Source of the DNA: Chloroflexota bacterium
GTDB taxonomy: Bacteria > Chloroflexota > Anaerolineae > Aggregatilineales > Phototrophicaceae
Direction of reading: 5' to 3'
Assembly: GCA_028875185.1 (NCBI GenBank)
Contig: JAPPFH010000039.1
Coordinates: 1-41,106 of the forward strand
DNA: 41,106 bases
Both the position numbers and the translations under genes were made by a program. Shown in pieces: positions 16,729-25,619 of the stretch (the first letter of the stretch is position 1; each line of letters starts with the position of its first letter). Below the pieces are notes generated by a model. The model was not told the DNA's origin, searched no databases, and saw only the letters and a program-made list of their open reading frames with translations.

Positions 16729-17643
16729 GTGACGCGGAAAACGCAGCCGACATCGCGATTGTCAGCCTTTCAGAGGCATTTTCTGGAACCATTAGGGCGC
16801 TGGATCTACATCATTCCCTTGCTCATCGTCAACGCGATCGTCATCGTCATCCCTTCGATTTCAGGCATCCTCTATGCCTTCACCGATTGGAATGGCACAA
16901 CCGAGGCGACCTTCATCGGCTTGGACAACTTCGGCCGCTTATTCCAAGACCGCGTATTCTTTCGCGCTTTCATCAATAATGTAACCTACACGGGGATTTT
17001 CCTGATCGTTCCGATTGCGGTGGGGCTCCTCGGCGCCTACTTGCTGGCGGGGATTCGGCACGGGCAAGTCATTTACCGTCTGCTCTATTTCATTCCTTAT
17101 ATGTTCGCCAGCGTCATCAACACACAGATTTGGCGTTATCTGCTGCATCCAAAGCATGGCGTTGGCGCCTTCCTGGCTGATTATGGCATCACATTCTTGG
17201 ACTTCGCTGTCTTTGGCCGCCGCAGCACGGCGCTCTATGGCATCGTTTTCGTCGATGGCTGGCACACTTGGGGATTTCTCGTCGTGCTCTACCTGGCGGC
17301 GATGACTCAGGTGGACAAAGAGTTGTATGAGGTCGCCCGCTTGGATGGCGCGACGCGCTTCCAGCAATTCCGCCATGTTACCCTGCCCAGCATCCGCCCC
17401 ACCTTAATATTTTCTATGCTGATTATTTTTATTGGCACGACGCTCGTCTTCGACCATGTATACATTTTGACTGGCGGCGGACCCGCCCATGCCTCGGAAG
17501 TCATGTCCACCTATTTGTACACTCAGGCTTTTGAGAACTTTGATGTGGGCTACGCTGCCTCAATTGGCGTCATCTTAGCTTTATGGGTATCGGTCCCATT
17601 GTCGATTTTCTATATCTTGCGGCGGCGCGGCTGGCAGATTTAG
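16729..17643 (+). CDS. Sugar ABC transporter permease, MalF/UgpA type
   Basis: This inner-membrane permease of 304 residues has six predicted helices and partners the permease at 17672. The cytoplasmic EAA coupling loop that docks the ATPase is seen as YEVARLDGATRFQQFRHVTLP (about residues 200-220). A GTG start is used, since no in-frame ATG lies near the family start. There is no strong ribosome binding site, and the upstream hairpin may influence expression. The N-terminal stretch FLEPLGRWIYIIPLLIVNAIV is the usual first helix. Confidence 0.9.
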   Translation: MTRKTQPTSRLSAFQRHFLEPLGRWIYIIPLLIVNAIVIVIPSISGILYAFTDWNGTTEATFIGLDNFGRLFQDRVFFRAFINNVTYTGIFLIVPIAVGLLGAYLLAGIRHGQVIYRLLYFIPYMFASVINTQIWRYLLHPKHGVGAFLADYGITFLDFAVFGRRSTALYGIVFVDGWHTWGFLVVLYLAAMTQVDKELYEVARLDGATRFQQFRHVTLPSIRPTLIFSMLIIFIGTTLVFDHVYILTGGGPAHASEVMSTYLYTQAFENFDVGYAASIGVILALWVSVPLSIFYILRRRGWQI

Positions 17644-17644
17644 C

Positions 17645-17668
17645 CCAGCGCCTCCCTTAGGGAGCTGG
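17645..17668 (+). promoter_or_regulatory. Stem-loop sequestering the ribosome binding site of the second permease
   Basis: CTCCC (17652-17656) and GGGAG (17660-17664) form a tight stem with a TTA loop, extended by CCAG/CTGG. GGGAG is also the Shine-Dalgarno site for the ATG at 17672, so the fold would mask it until opened, for instance by ribosomes finishing the upstream gene. Confidence 0.55.
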
Positions 17669-17671
17669 CAG

Positions 17672-18505
17672 ATGCTCAAATCCGGGCGCGAGCATTCTAC
17701 AATTCCAAACCATGTGATCTTGATGACGCTGGCATTCATCGCCTTTATGCCTATCGCGATCCTCTTCGTGAACGCCTTCAAGACGACGGCGGAAATCGGC
17801 CGGAACCCGCTTGGATTGCCATCCGAGTGGCATAGCGAGAACTTTACTGAAGCCTGGGAAGTCGGGCGTTATGGGACGATCCTGAGAAATAGCGTCGTGA
17901 TCACCGGCGGGACGATTATTGGCACACTCATTCTCGCCGGCTCCGGCGCTTATGCCTTGGCGCGGCTCAAACTGCGCGGGGGCGACCTGCTGACATTTTA
18001 TTTCCTGGTCGGGACCAGCGTGCCAGCCCAGCTCTTCATCGTTCCGCTCTTCATCATGTGGCGCAACTTTGACCTCATCAATACGCAAATCGGCTTGATC
18101 ATCATTTATTGCGGCTTGTCATCGCCCTTTGCCACCTACTTGCTGCGCTCCTATATGGTATCGCTGCCCGAAGAATTCATGGAAGCGGCGCGGGTGGACG
18201 GCGCGACGAATTGGCATATTTTACGGCATATAATTCTGCCGCTGTCTTGGCCCGGTTTCGTCACCGCCGCCCTGGTCGTCGGCTTGAGTTCCTGGAACGA
18301 ATTTCTCTTCGCCGTCACTTTCTTGACCGACCCGAGCCTAAAGCCGATTTCGACTGGGCTCTTCGCCTTTCAATCGCGCTACTCGCGGGATTGGGGGCTG
18401 ACGAACGCCGGCGCCGTAATTATGATCCTGCCAATCATCATTTTGTTCCTAATATTGCAGCGCCGCTTTGTGGAAGGCTTGACCCAAGGCGGTTTGAAAG
18501 CCTAA
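17672..18505 (+). CDS. Sugar ABC transporter permease, MalG/UgpE type
   Basis: This second permease of 277 residues has six predicted helices. The EAA loop is FMEAARVDGATNWHILRHIILP (about residues 168-190). The periplasmic-side start, IAFMPIAILFVNAFKTTAEI, is typical of MalG-like CUT1 subunits. GGGAG lies 7 bases before the ATG but is locked in a predicted hairpin (17645-17668). No ATPase gene follows; the next gene is an RpiB-like isomerase. The transporter must use an ATPase encoded elsewhere, possibly that at 35925-37010. Confidence 0.92.
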   Translation: MLKSGREHSTIPNHVILMTLAFIAFMPIAILFVNAFKTTAEIGRNPLGLPSEWHSENFTEAWEVGRYGTILRNSVVITGGTIIGTLILAGSGAYALARLKLRGGDLLTFYFLVGTSVPAQLFIVPLFIMWRNFDLINTQIGLIIIYCGLSSPFATYLLRSYMVSLPEEFMEAARVDGATNWHILRHIILPLSWPGFVTAALVVGLSSWNEFLFAVTFLTDPSLKPISTGLFAFQSRYSRDWGLTNAGAVIMILPIIILFLILQRRFVEGLTQGGLKA

Positions 18506-18545
18506 AGGCGATATTGAACTGGATGTAGTGGAGGCGCAGCCTACG

Positions 18546-19118
18546 ATGAGCGATGCCAAACCTAGCGGAACTATCTGGATTGGGAACGACCACGGCGGCT
18601 ACGAGCTGAAGCGGAAGCTCATTGCTTATCTCGAAGAGCGCGGCATCCCATTTGAAGACCTTGGCTCCGATTCCGGCGAGATCGTCCGCTATCCTCATTA
18701 TGCGGTGCAGGTGGCCAAAGCGGTCTCACAAGGCCAAGCTCAGCGCGGCATCTTAATCTGCTCAACTGGCATTGGCATGAGCATCATCGCCAACAAATTC
18801 GAGCGCGTTCGCGCCGCCTTATGCACCAGCACTTATATGGGACGGCTGACTCGGGCGCATAATGACTCCAATATCCTCTGTCTGGGTGGCAAGATCACCG
18901 GCGAGTTCGAGGCGCTTGATATTCTGGAGGCCTGGCTGACGACCGAATATGACGGAGGCCGTCACGATATATCGCTTGGGCTGATCGCAGAAGCCGAAGC
19001 ACACCTGAGCGAGAACAGCGCCTGGGAACCGTCAGAGCGGTTCTTTCTTGAATCCGCCCGATCACCCGCGCGTCAACAAAAAGCCGATTGTTGTACACAA
19101 GAAGCAAGCAAGGAATGA
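18546..19118 (+). CDS. RpiB/LacAB family sugar-phosphate isomerase
   Basis: This predicted aldose-ketose sugar-phosphate isomerase of the RpiB/LacAB fold has about 190 residues. The substrate motif NDHGG (14-18), the catalytic cysteine in CSTGIGMS (C72-T74-G75) and RAHNDSN (103-109) match ribose-5-phosphate isomerase B, and R139-H140 fits the phosphate site. About 40 C-terminal residues beyond the usual 150 are hydrophilic and unexplained. The ATG at 18546 is preferred over GTG 18528 because GGAGG (18530-18534) sits upstream of it. Ribose-5-phosphate, allose-6-phosphate or another pentose/hexose phosphate are all possible; the adjacent ribosylhydrolase-like gene favours ribose by inference. 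Confidence 0.85.
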   Translation: MSDAKPSGTIWIGNDHGGYELKRKLIAYLEERGIPFEDLGSDSGEIVRYPHYAVQVAKAVSQGQAQRGILICSTGIGMSIIANKFERVRAALCTSTYMGRLTRAHNDSNILCLGGKITGEFEALDILEAWLTTEYDGGRHDISLGLIAEAEAHLSENSAWEPSERFFLESARSPARQQKADCCTQEASKE

Positions 19119-19131
19119 CTGGAGAAATGCG

Positions 19132-20511
19132 ATGCCTGGAATCGCCAATTGGCAGCAGCTATTCGCGATGGAATACCTTCAACTCTACGAAGAAGGCTAT
19201 CCGGTGGGCGACACAATCGAACCGGATTTTACAGCGTCGTATCTGCCTGATGTCATCCGTGAATCCAGCGACCGATCGGCGCTGACGGAGGCTGACTGGG
19301 AAGAAGCCTATCATGCGCTCTGGTCAATTCGAGAGCGAGGCATTCGCGCAGATTTCCCATTTAGCGAGCCCGGCGACTTCGAATCGATCATAGCCGCCGC
19401 GCCCGCTCCGCCCGCGCTGACACCCTTGCGCGAGGACGAGTATGCCGAACGAATACGTGGCGCCTGGTATGGCCGGATCGGCGGCGTGGTGCTGGGCAAG
19501 CCCCTGGAAATGCGCAAAGACAGGAAGTTTATCAAGCGCTATCTGGAGAGCCTCGACGCCTATCCGCTGAATGACTGGGTGCCGCACGAATCGGCCGAGC
19601 TGGGAATCACGCTGCGCTGCAAGCCGTCTACATTGGGAAACATTCGCTATGCCGAGCCCGATGACGACATCCACTACACCATTCTAGGTCTGATGCTGCT
19701 GGAGCAACACGGCTTGAGCTTCAGCAAGCTTGATGTCGCCAACAATCATTTGCGCAATATCCCGTATCATTGGCTCTGGTCTTGCACACGCCAATCGTAT
19801 TACCACATGGTCAACCTCACCGACGATCGCCCGGTTGAGGAGCAAATCGACGAATTCCCCACCAAGATAAATCCCTTGCGTGAAGGCATCAATACGGCGA
19901 TAAGAGCCGATTTCTGGGGTTATATCGCGCCAGGTGATCCGCACCGAGCTGCCCGTATCGCTTATCGGGAAGTGACGCTGAATGCGGTCAAGAATGGCGT
20001 CTACAGCTCGATGTTCGTCGCCGGCGCCCTCAGCGCCGCGCTAAGCCGCAACCCGACGATCGAGACGATACTTGCGGGCGGGCTTTCGGTTATTCCGCGG
20101 CGCTCGCGTCTGGCGCAGGTCGTGCTGGAAGTGACTGAATGGTATGAACAGGATCAAGACTGGGTATCGGTCTGCGATCGGATTTATGACAAATATGGAC
20201 ACTTGCCCTTTCTCCACTCGCTGCACAACATGGGCTTTGTCGTGTTATCGCTGATTCACGGGAGTCTCGATTACAGCAAGACGATCACGACGGCAGTCAT
20301 GTGTGGCATGGACACCGATTGCACGGCTGGCACGGCGGCGAGCATCGTCGGGGCGGCAATTGGTTACGCGGGCTTGGACAAGCGCTGGATAGAGCCATTC
20401 AACGACCAAGTCCGTACGGTCGTAGCCGGCTTCGGTCATGGTTCCATTTCCGGCTTGGTGCAACGCAATGTTGATCTTTGGCGCCGACTGAGAAACGAAC
20501 CGGCGCCCTGA
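19132..20511 (+). CDS. ADP-ribosylglycohydrolase-fold enzyme
   Basis: This member of the ADP-ribosylglycohydrolase (DraG/ARH) fold has about 459 residues. The core starts at about residue 104 with ERIRGAWYGRIGGVVLGKPLE. The dinuclear metal site residues are visible as DDD (177-179) in PDDDIHYT and as GMDTD (392-396) followed by CTAGTAASIVGA. A 100-residue N-terminal extension has no recognised domain. ATG 19132 has GGAG 7 bases upstream; the frame is open to 19048, but that part overlaps the isomerase gene. Position in a sugar-import operon beside an RpiB homologue suggests cleavage of a small N- or O-riboside rather than protein de-ADP-ribosylation. That is inference; the fold assignment is secure. 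Confidence 0.85.
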   Translation: MPGIANWQQLFAMEYLQLYEEGYPVGDTIEPDFTASYLPDVIRESSDRSALTEADWEEAYHALWSIRERGIRADFPFSEPGDFESIIAAAPAPPALTPLREDEYAERIRGAWYGRIGGVVLGKPLEMRKDRKFIKRYLESLDAYPLNDWVPHESAELGITLRCKPSTLGNIRYAEPDDDIHYTILGLMLLEQHGLSFSKLDVANNHLRNIPYHWLWSCTRQSYYHMVNLTDDRPVEEQIDEFPTKINPLREGINTAIRADFWGYIAPGDPHRAARIAYREVTLNAVKNGVYSSMFVAGALSAALSRNPTIETILAGGLSVIPRRSRLAQVVLEVTEWYEQDQDWVSVCDRIYDKYGHLPFLHSLHNMGFVVLSLIHGSLDYSKTITTAVMCGMDTDCTAGTAASIVGAAIGYAGLDKRWIEPFNDQVRTVVAGFGHGSISGLVQRNVDLWRRLRNEPAP

Positions 20512-20530
20512 GCTGCCGTCACATTGGCGG

Positions 20531-21427
20531 CTACGCCAGCGGCTGCCGAAAATCGTATACGCCCTCGCGGATTGCCCAGCGATTGCCTTCGTTGCTGATC
20601 AGCAGATCGCCTTCTCTCCGCAAGGGTCCGCCAGACTTAGGACAGCGCAGTATCTCCAGCGGATCGGCGGAAGTCGATACCGCGCGTTCGCCTGTGGGGC
20701 TGCCGCGCCGCAGATCCAGAAAAATGCTGGGAGAAATCGCCCAGCCGCTGCGCTGCAAGACAGCATCAAGTCCGGCGAGAAGGCGCGCCGGCAGCGCGCG
20801 CTTTAGCGCTCCAATACGCAGCCATGAAACGGGCAGGATGCGACGCTGAACGAACCCCAGCTCCGCAAGCGTTCTTAACATGTAATCCGGATGAAAGTTG
20901 AAGTTCAACTCGACGAACTCAACCGGATCCAGCGAATACGGATTCCAGCCGTTCAATCCAACGAGATGCCGAAGCATCGCCTTCAAATTGCGCTTGTTGG
21001 CGAATTCGAGAATGAACCTGCCATTCGCAGCGAGGAGACTGTGCGCTTGCCCGAGAACTGAGGGGACGTTTTCAAAGTGATGGATGACGCGTATCATCGT
21101 CGCCGCGTCAAATGCGCCCGCCCGAAAGGGCATGTGATAGGCGTCCGCCGCTATGTATAGCTTTCCCTCATCGCCGAACTTGCCGCGGGCGTATTGCAAT
21201 TGGGCAATAGAATAATCCAGCAGCACAACCTGGCGGTACATATGATATTCATTGGTAATTCGCCCGAATCCCGCCCCGATTTCGAGCAGACGCGTTCCAT
21301 GCGCTGGCAGCAATTGCCTCAGAACTCGGCGCTCAACGGCATCTTCGTAATCGCGGCCCCGCCCCCCCCAGAAATCCTGCCGATACGTCGATTCTCCATA
21401 GTCGCAGATCCGCGGTCCGTCGGTCAT
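20531..21427 (-). CDS. SAM-dependent methyltransferase with a C-terminal Trm112-like tail
   Basis: This class I methyltransferase of 298 residues has an unknown acceptor. Motif I is LLEIGAGFGRITNEY (about 47-61), followed by the acidic end of strand 2 (VLLDYS), PFRAGAFDAATMIRVIHHF (motif IV region) and a post-core lid. The last 44 residues (255-298) resemble the short Trm112/UPF0434 zinc-ribbon domain: LRCPKSGGPLRREGDLLISN and ending in REGVYDFR. Normally two CxxC pairs are expected; here only Cys262 remains, so zinc binding is probably lost. The gene lies 28 bases downstream of metK on the same strand and may be co-transcribed with it, which would pair SAM synthesis with a SAM-using enzyme. 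Confidence 0.85.
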   Translation of the reverse strand: MTDGPRICDYGESTYRQDFWGGRGRDYEDAVERRVLRQLLPAHGTRLLEIGAGFGRITNEYHMYRQVVLLDYSIAQLQYARGKFGDEGKLYIAADAYHMPFRAGAFDAATMIRVIHHFENVPSVLGQAHSLLAANGRFILEFANKRNLKAMLRHLVGLNGWNPYSLDPVEFVELNFNFHPDYMLRTLAELGFVQRRILPVSWLRIGALKRALPARLLAGLDAVLQRSGWAISPSIFLDLRRGSPTGERAVSTSADPLEILRCPKSGGPLRREGDLLISNEGNRWAIREGVYDFRQPLA

Positions 21428-21455
21428 TGGTGGACTCCGACATGCGGCGCCAAGC

Positions 21456-22670
<1,215 letters not shown>

Positions 22671-22691
22671 GTCTGTCCTTTCTTGGGCAAC

Positions 22692-22719
22692 AAAAAACGC
22701 CTTGCAAGGCAGCGGGCGT
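22692..22719 (-). terminator. Riboswitch-associated intrinsic terminator upstream of metK
   Basis: On the minus strand, an ACGCC/GGCGT stem (with an alternative inner GCC-TTGCAA-GGC hairpin) is followed immediately by six T residues. It lies between the SAM riboswitch and the metK ATG, where transcriptional attenuation would be expected. Confidence 0.65.
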
Positions 22720-22740
22720 CGATAGTTCGCACTCGAATAC

Positions 22741-22849
22741 GCTCATCTGCCAGAGTCACTACCCTGCCGGATGTAGCACCGTCCCGAATTCCGGGGGTTG
22801 CCGCGAGTTCGCTGAGCCGGTTCTCTCACTCGCTCTTGATGAGTATCGC
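22741..22849 (-). promoter_or_regulatory. SAM-I (S-box) riboswitch
   Basis: The minus strand carries the S-box consensus blocks in order. ATCAAGAG follows the P1 5' strand (CTCATC), then GTGAGAGA, CGGCAACC and GGTGCTACATCC (consensus GGTGCTAAaTCC), and AGATGAG closes P1. The CTCATC/GATGAG P1 pairing is exact. The metK gene downstream makes the ligand, which is a classic arrangement for feedback control. Confidence 0.93.
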
Positions 22850-22875
22850 GGCTTATGTTAACCACGATCGAAATT

Positions 22876-22903
22876 AGTATAGCACAGTTTGCGATTGCAG
22901 CAA
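22876..22903 (-). promoter_or_regulatory. metK promoter
   Basis: On the minus strand, TTGCTG (22903-22898), a 16-base spacer and TATACT (22881-22876) with an extended TGC element just upstream. The predicted start near 22869 places the riboswitch about 20 bases into the transcript. Confidence 0.65.
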
Positions 22904-22970
22904 TCAAAACGCTGCGTGTCAAACGCGCGGGACCTACACCGTTTTACACCGCTGGCTGCGCCGAACCGCC

Positions 22971-23645
22971 CTACTGGACCTTGGAGCGCTGGACATGCAT
23001 GAGAAATTCGTTGCGCGTGTCGTGATTATTGCGGAAATCGCCCAGCATGGCGCTAGTGGTCATGTTGGCGTCATGTTTCATCACGCCACGGATCATTGAG
23101 CACATATGCTGCGCCGTCATCACGACGGCGACGCCTCTCGGGTTAAGCACCTCGACGAGGAATTCCGCGATTTGTCGCGTGAGACGCTCCTGCACTTGCA
23201 GGCGGCGCGAAAACATATCGACGATACGCGGTATCTTGCTGAGCCCCAAGACCTTGTCTTTGGGCAAATAGCCGACGTGGGCGTGGCCGATGAAGGGCAG
23301 CATATGATGCTCGCACAAGCTGTAATACTCAATATCGCTGACGACAACCATATCATCGTAGGCGACATCGAAAATGGCGTTATTCAGCAGCTCAACCGGG
23401 TCGGTCGTATATCCGCTTACCAACTCCGTGTATGCTTTGGCCACGCGTTTCGGCGTATCGACTAAACCCTGACGATTCGGGTTCTCGCCAATGGCGTGAA
23501 GCATTTGCAGTACGGCCGTCTTGACCGCCGCTTCATCCACAGATTCGGCATCCAGGCCGAACCTGCTCAATAGCGAATCCGATTCAAGTTTCTGCTGAAT
23601 GTGTCCCTCTAATGCAGCGACCGCTTGCGTTTCATAGCTTTCCAT
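22971..23645 (-). CDS. folE: GTP cyclohydrolase I (type IA)
   Basis: This enzyme converts GTP to 7,8-dihydroneopterin triphosphate, the first step of tetrahydrofolate synthesis. It has about 224 residues. Zinc ligands are visible: C111 and H114 in [10 protein letters not shown] and C182 in [22 protein letters not shown] and [23 protein letters not shown] are standard. The GTG at 23666 (231 residues) is an alternative start; neither has a strong ribosome binding site. It is transcribed divergently from the folB-folK fusion, so three steps of the pathway sit in one locus. folP is not in the window. Confidence 0.95.
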   Translation of the reverse strand: MESYETQAVAALEGHIQQKLESDSLLSRFGLDAESVDEAAVKTAVLQMLHAIGENPNRQGLVDTPKRVAKAYTELVSGYTTDPVELLNNAIFDVAYDDMVVVSDIEYYSLCEHHMLPFIGHAHVGYLPKDKVLGLSKIPRIVDMFSRRLQVQERLTRQIAEFLVEVLNPRGVAVVMTAQHMCSMIRGVMKHDANMTTSAMLGDFRNNHDTRNEFLMHVQRSKVQ

Positions 23646-23729
23646 AATCAGCCAATCCGTTATCACGATCGGTCATTAGGTACTGCGAAAGCAGACTAAT
23701 CTCTTTGTGAATCTGCTGACTTGGCTCAA

Positions 23730-23759
23730 ATTATAGTTGCATCTGCTGGCGAAACTCAA
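23730..23759 (-). promoter_or_regulatory. folE promoter
   Basis: On the minus strand, TTGAGT (23759-23754), an 18-base spacer and a perfect TATAAT (23735-23730). The predicted start near 23723 leaves about 78 bases of leader. A 30-base-spaced direct repeat (ATCTGCTG...CTCAA, first at 23711 and again at 23741) overlaps it and could be an operator. Confidence 0.65.
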
Positions 23760-23783
23760 GTCGCCTTTGAAAATGGCAGCACC

Positions 23784-23812
23784 TTGGCAACAAAATTCAT
23801 GTTCAGTGTAAC
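23784..23812 (+). promoter_or_regulatory. Possible promoter of the folB-folK fusion
   Basis: TTGGCA (23784-23789), a 17-base spacer and TGTAAC (23807-23812). The -10 matches the consensus at four of six positions. It is the best candidate in the divergent folE/folBK gap. Confidence 0.35.
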
Positions 23813-23895
23813 CAGTCTAAACGAACGGCGCGGGTGCGCCTTGAAATCTTATTCCGTGCTAAACTGCGGACGGATACAATTGACGTATCAGCGTA

Positions 23896-24768
23896 ATGGA
23901 CATAATTGAAATAAAGAATCTGCGCCTGCGCGCAGTAATTGGATTCAGCGCGCATGAACTTGATGCGCCGCAAGACATCGTCGTCAATCTGCGCATTGGC
24001 ATTAATGACCGCCTTGCCGGTGAAACTGACGACCCAGACGACGCCTTCAATTACCGAACGATCGCCAAAGCAATTATTGGCTTCGTAGAAGCTTCACGTT
24101 TTAATCTGGTGGAAAAGCTGGCTGAGGAGATCGCGCGCCTGGCGCTGATCGAATTCAACGCGCCGCATATCGAAGTGAGCGTGCATAAACCCGGCGCGCT
24201 CCGCCGATCCGATTCCGTGGGCATCCGCACCGTGCGAAAAGCTGGGGACTACGAGCGTAACCGCGCCTATATTTCTATGGGTTCCAATATTAGTCCAGAG
24301 GAGAATATGGTGGCGGCGCTTGCGTTGCTGCGGCGCCATACGACAGTCCTGGCTGTTTCTTCGGTCTTCAAGACGCCGCCTCAAGGTTTCCGCGAGCAAC
24401 ACCCGTTTCTAAACATGGCGGTCGAGGTCCGTACTTCGCGTAGGCCAGCGCAATTCAAAGCTGACGTCGTTGACCGGATTGAGCGCCAACTCAAGCGCGT
24501 TCGCGATCCGCGGAACAAGAACGCGCCACGTACGATTGACCTGGATATCTCGCTTTGGAACGATGAAATCTTGGAATATGGGCGCAAGCCATGGCAAATC
24601 CCGGATGCCGACGTCACGCGATTCGCTCATGTGGCGATTCCGCTCTCTGATCTTGCGCCGGACTACAATCATCCGACGGCAGGAAAAACGCTGCGAGAAA
24701 TCGCCGCCTCATTCGACGCCAGCCAAATGCGGCGCGTCGAGCTGGATCTGGACCTGCCTTCGTTTTGA
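23896..24768 (+). CDS. folBK: Bifunctional dihydroneopterin aldolase / HPPK (FolB-FolK fusion)
   Basis: This 290-residue folate-pathway enzyme has two domains. Residues 1 to about 115 are dihydroneopterin aldolase (LRAVIGFSAHELDAPQDIVVNL, FNYRTIAKAI, LVEKLAEEIARLAL, VSVHKPGA). About 122-285 are 6-hydroxymethyl-7,8-dihydropterin pyrophosphokinase (YISMGSNISPEENMVAAL, PPQGFREQHPFLNMAVEV, RDPRNKNAPRTIDLDIS with the metal-binding DLD). Together they take dihydroneopterin to the pyrophosphorylated pterin used by FolP. FolB-FolK fusions are known in several phyla. No linker repeat or frameshift is visible. The ATG at 23896 lacks a strong ribosome binding site but begins exactly at the FolB domain (MDIIEIKNL). 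Confidence 0.94.
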   Translation: MDIIEIKNLRLRAVIGFSAHELDAPQDIVVNLRIGINDRLAGETDDPDDAFNYRTIAKAIIGFVEASRFNLVEKLAEEIARLALIEFNAPHIEVSVHKPGALRRSDSVGIRTVRKAGDYERNRAYISMGSNISPEENMVAALALLRRHTTVLAVSSVFKTPPQGFREQHPFLNMAVEVRTSRRPAQFKADVVDRIERQLKRVRDPRNKNAPRTIDLDISLWNDEILEYGRKPWQIPDADVTRFAHVAIPLSDLAPDYNHPTAGKTLREIAASFDASQMRRVELDLDLPSF

Positions 24769-24883
24769 GGCATTCGGTCGCTGTAGTTGTAGCTACAAGG
24801 ACTGCATACTGAACTTGCGATTGCGATTCTTGTGATAGATTAAGATAAACAGGATTCGGCTTTTGTCCTAATCAGGAGCGGAT

Positions 24884-25537
24884 ATGCAGAATGCAAATCT
24901 GATCACACTTTCGCAACCGCGTTCCGCCGCATCCGAGGCCTATCGCAGCCTGCGGACAAACTTGATGTTTAGCAGCGTCGAAAGCCCGATTCAGACGCTT
25001 CTTGTCACGTCGGCGGCGCGTGACGATCAGAAGAGCGTTACGCTTGCCAATCTTGCCGTCACCTTTGCCCAAAGCGGCAACCGGACCATATTGGTCGACG
25101 CTGATCTCAGGCAGCCAAAACAGCATGAAATTTGGAATCTTGATCCTAAGCTTGGCCTTAGCCGCATGATGATGAACGACGGCGCGATTGGCGACCCGCC
25201 GCTGCAAGCGACGGCGGTAGCTGGGCTTGAGATCATTTGCGCCGGGGATCTGCCGCCCAACCCCGCTGATCTGCTTGGCGGCCAACGAATGAACGAAATC
25301 ATCGCGGCGCTGAAGCAACGCGCGGATTACGTCCTGTTTGACAGCCCGCCGGTGCTTGCGGCCACCGATGCGGCGCTCTTGGGTATCAAATTGGACGGCG
25401 TCATGCTCACGGTGCGCGCTGGCGAGACGCGGCGTGACCATACTGCGCAAGCGCGGCAAGCGCTGGAACGCGTCCACGCGCGCGTGGTTGGCGCTGTGCT
25501 GACCGATGCCCCGCGAGAAAACCAGTTCGCCTATTGA
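24884..25537 (+). CDS. CpsD/CapB-type BY-kinase homologue with degenerate Walker A
   Basis: This 217-residue cytoplasmic ATPase-domain protein belongs to the bacterial tyrosine kinase (CpsD/CapB, Wzc C-terminal) family, which regulates capsule/exopolysaccharide chain assembly with a Wzz-type membrane partner. SEAYRSLRTNLMFS (17-30), Walker A' ILVDADLRQP (69-78) and Walker B VLFDSPPVLAATDA (150-163) are normal. The Walker A should read GxGKS/T, but the sequence is TSAARDDQKSVTLANLA: Lys50 and Ser51 remain while the glycines are gone and Gln49 precedes the Lys. The usual C-terminal tyrosine cluster is reduced to a single terminal Tyr (FAY). It may bind ATP poorly or act as a non-kinase regulator. 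It is the first gene of the polysaccharide region; its likely partner is at 32384. Confidence 0.85.
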   Translation: MQNANLITLSQPRSAASEAYRSLRTNLMFSSVESPIQTLLVTSAARDDQKSVTLANLAVTFAQSGNRTILVDADLRQPKQHEIWNLDPKLGLSRMMMNDGAIGDPPLQATAVAGLEIICAGDLPPNPADLLGGQRMNEIIAALKQRADYVLFDSPPVLAATDAALLGIKLDGVMLTVRAGETRRDHTAQARQALERVHARVVGAVLTDAPRENQFAY

Positions 25538-25619
25538 CGGCGCGTTATGATCGCGAATCCGCGCTTAGATTATCGCGCGAATATCCTTTCCTGCAGCGCA
25601 ATGGGAGTCTGACCGGACG

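Noticed and set aside
24796..24808. TTGTAGCTACAA palindrome after the folB-folK fusion
   Set aside because: A 12-bp palindrome without a T-run or second copy; could be chance.
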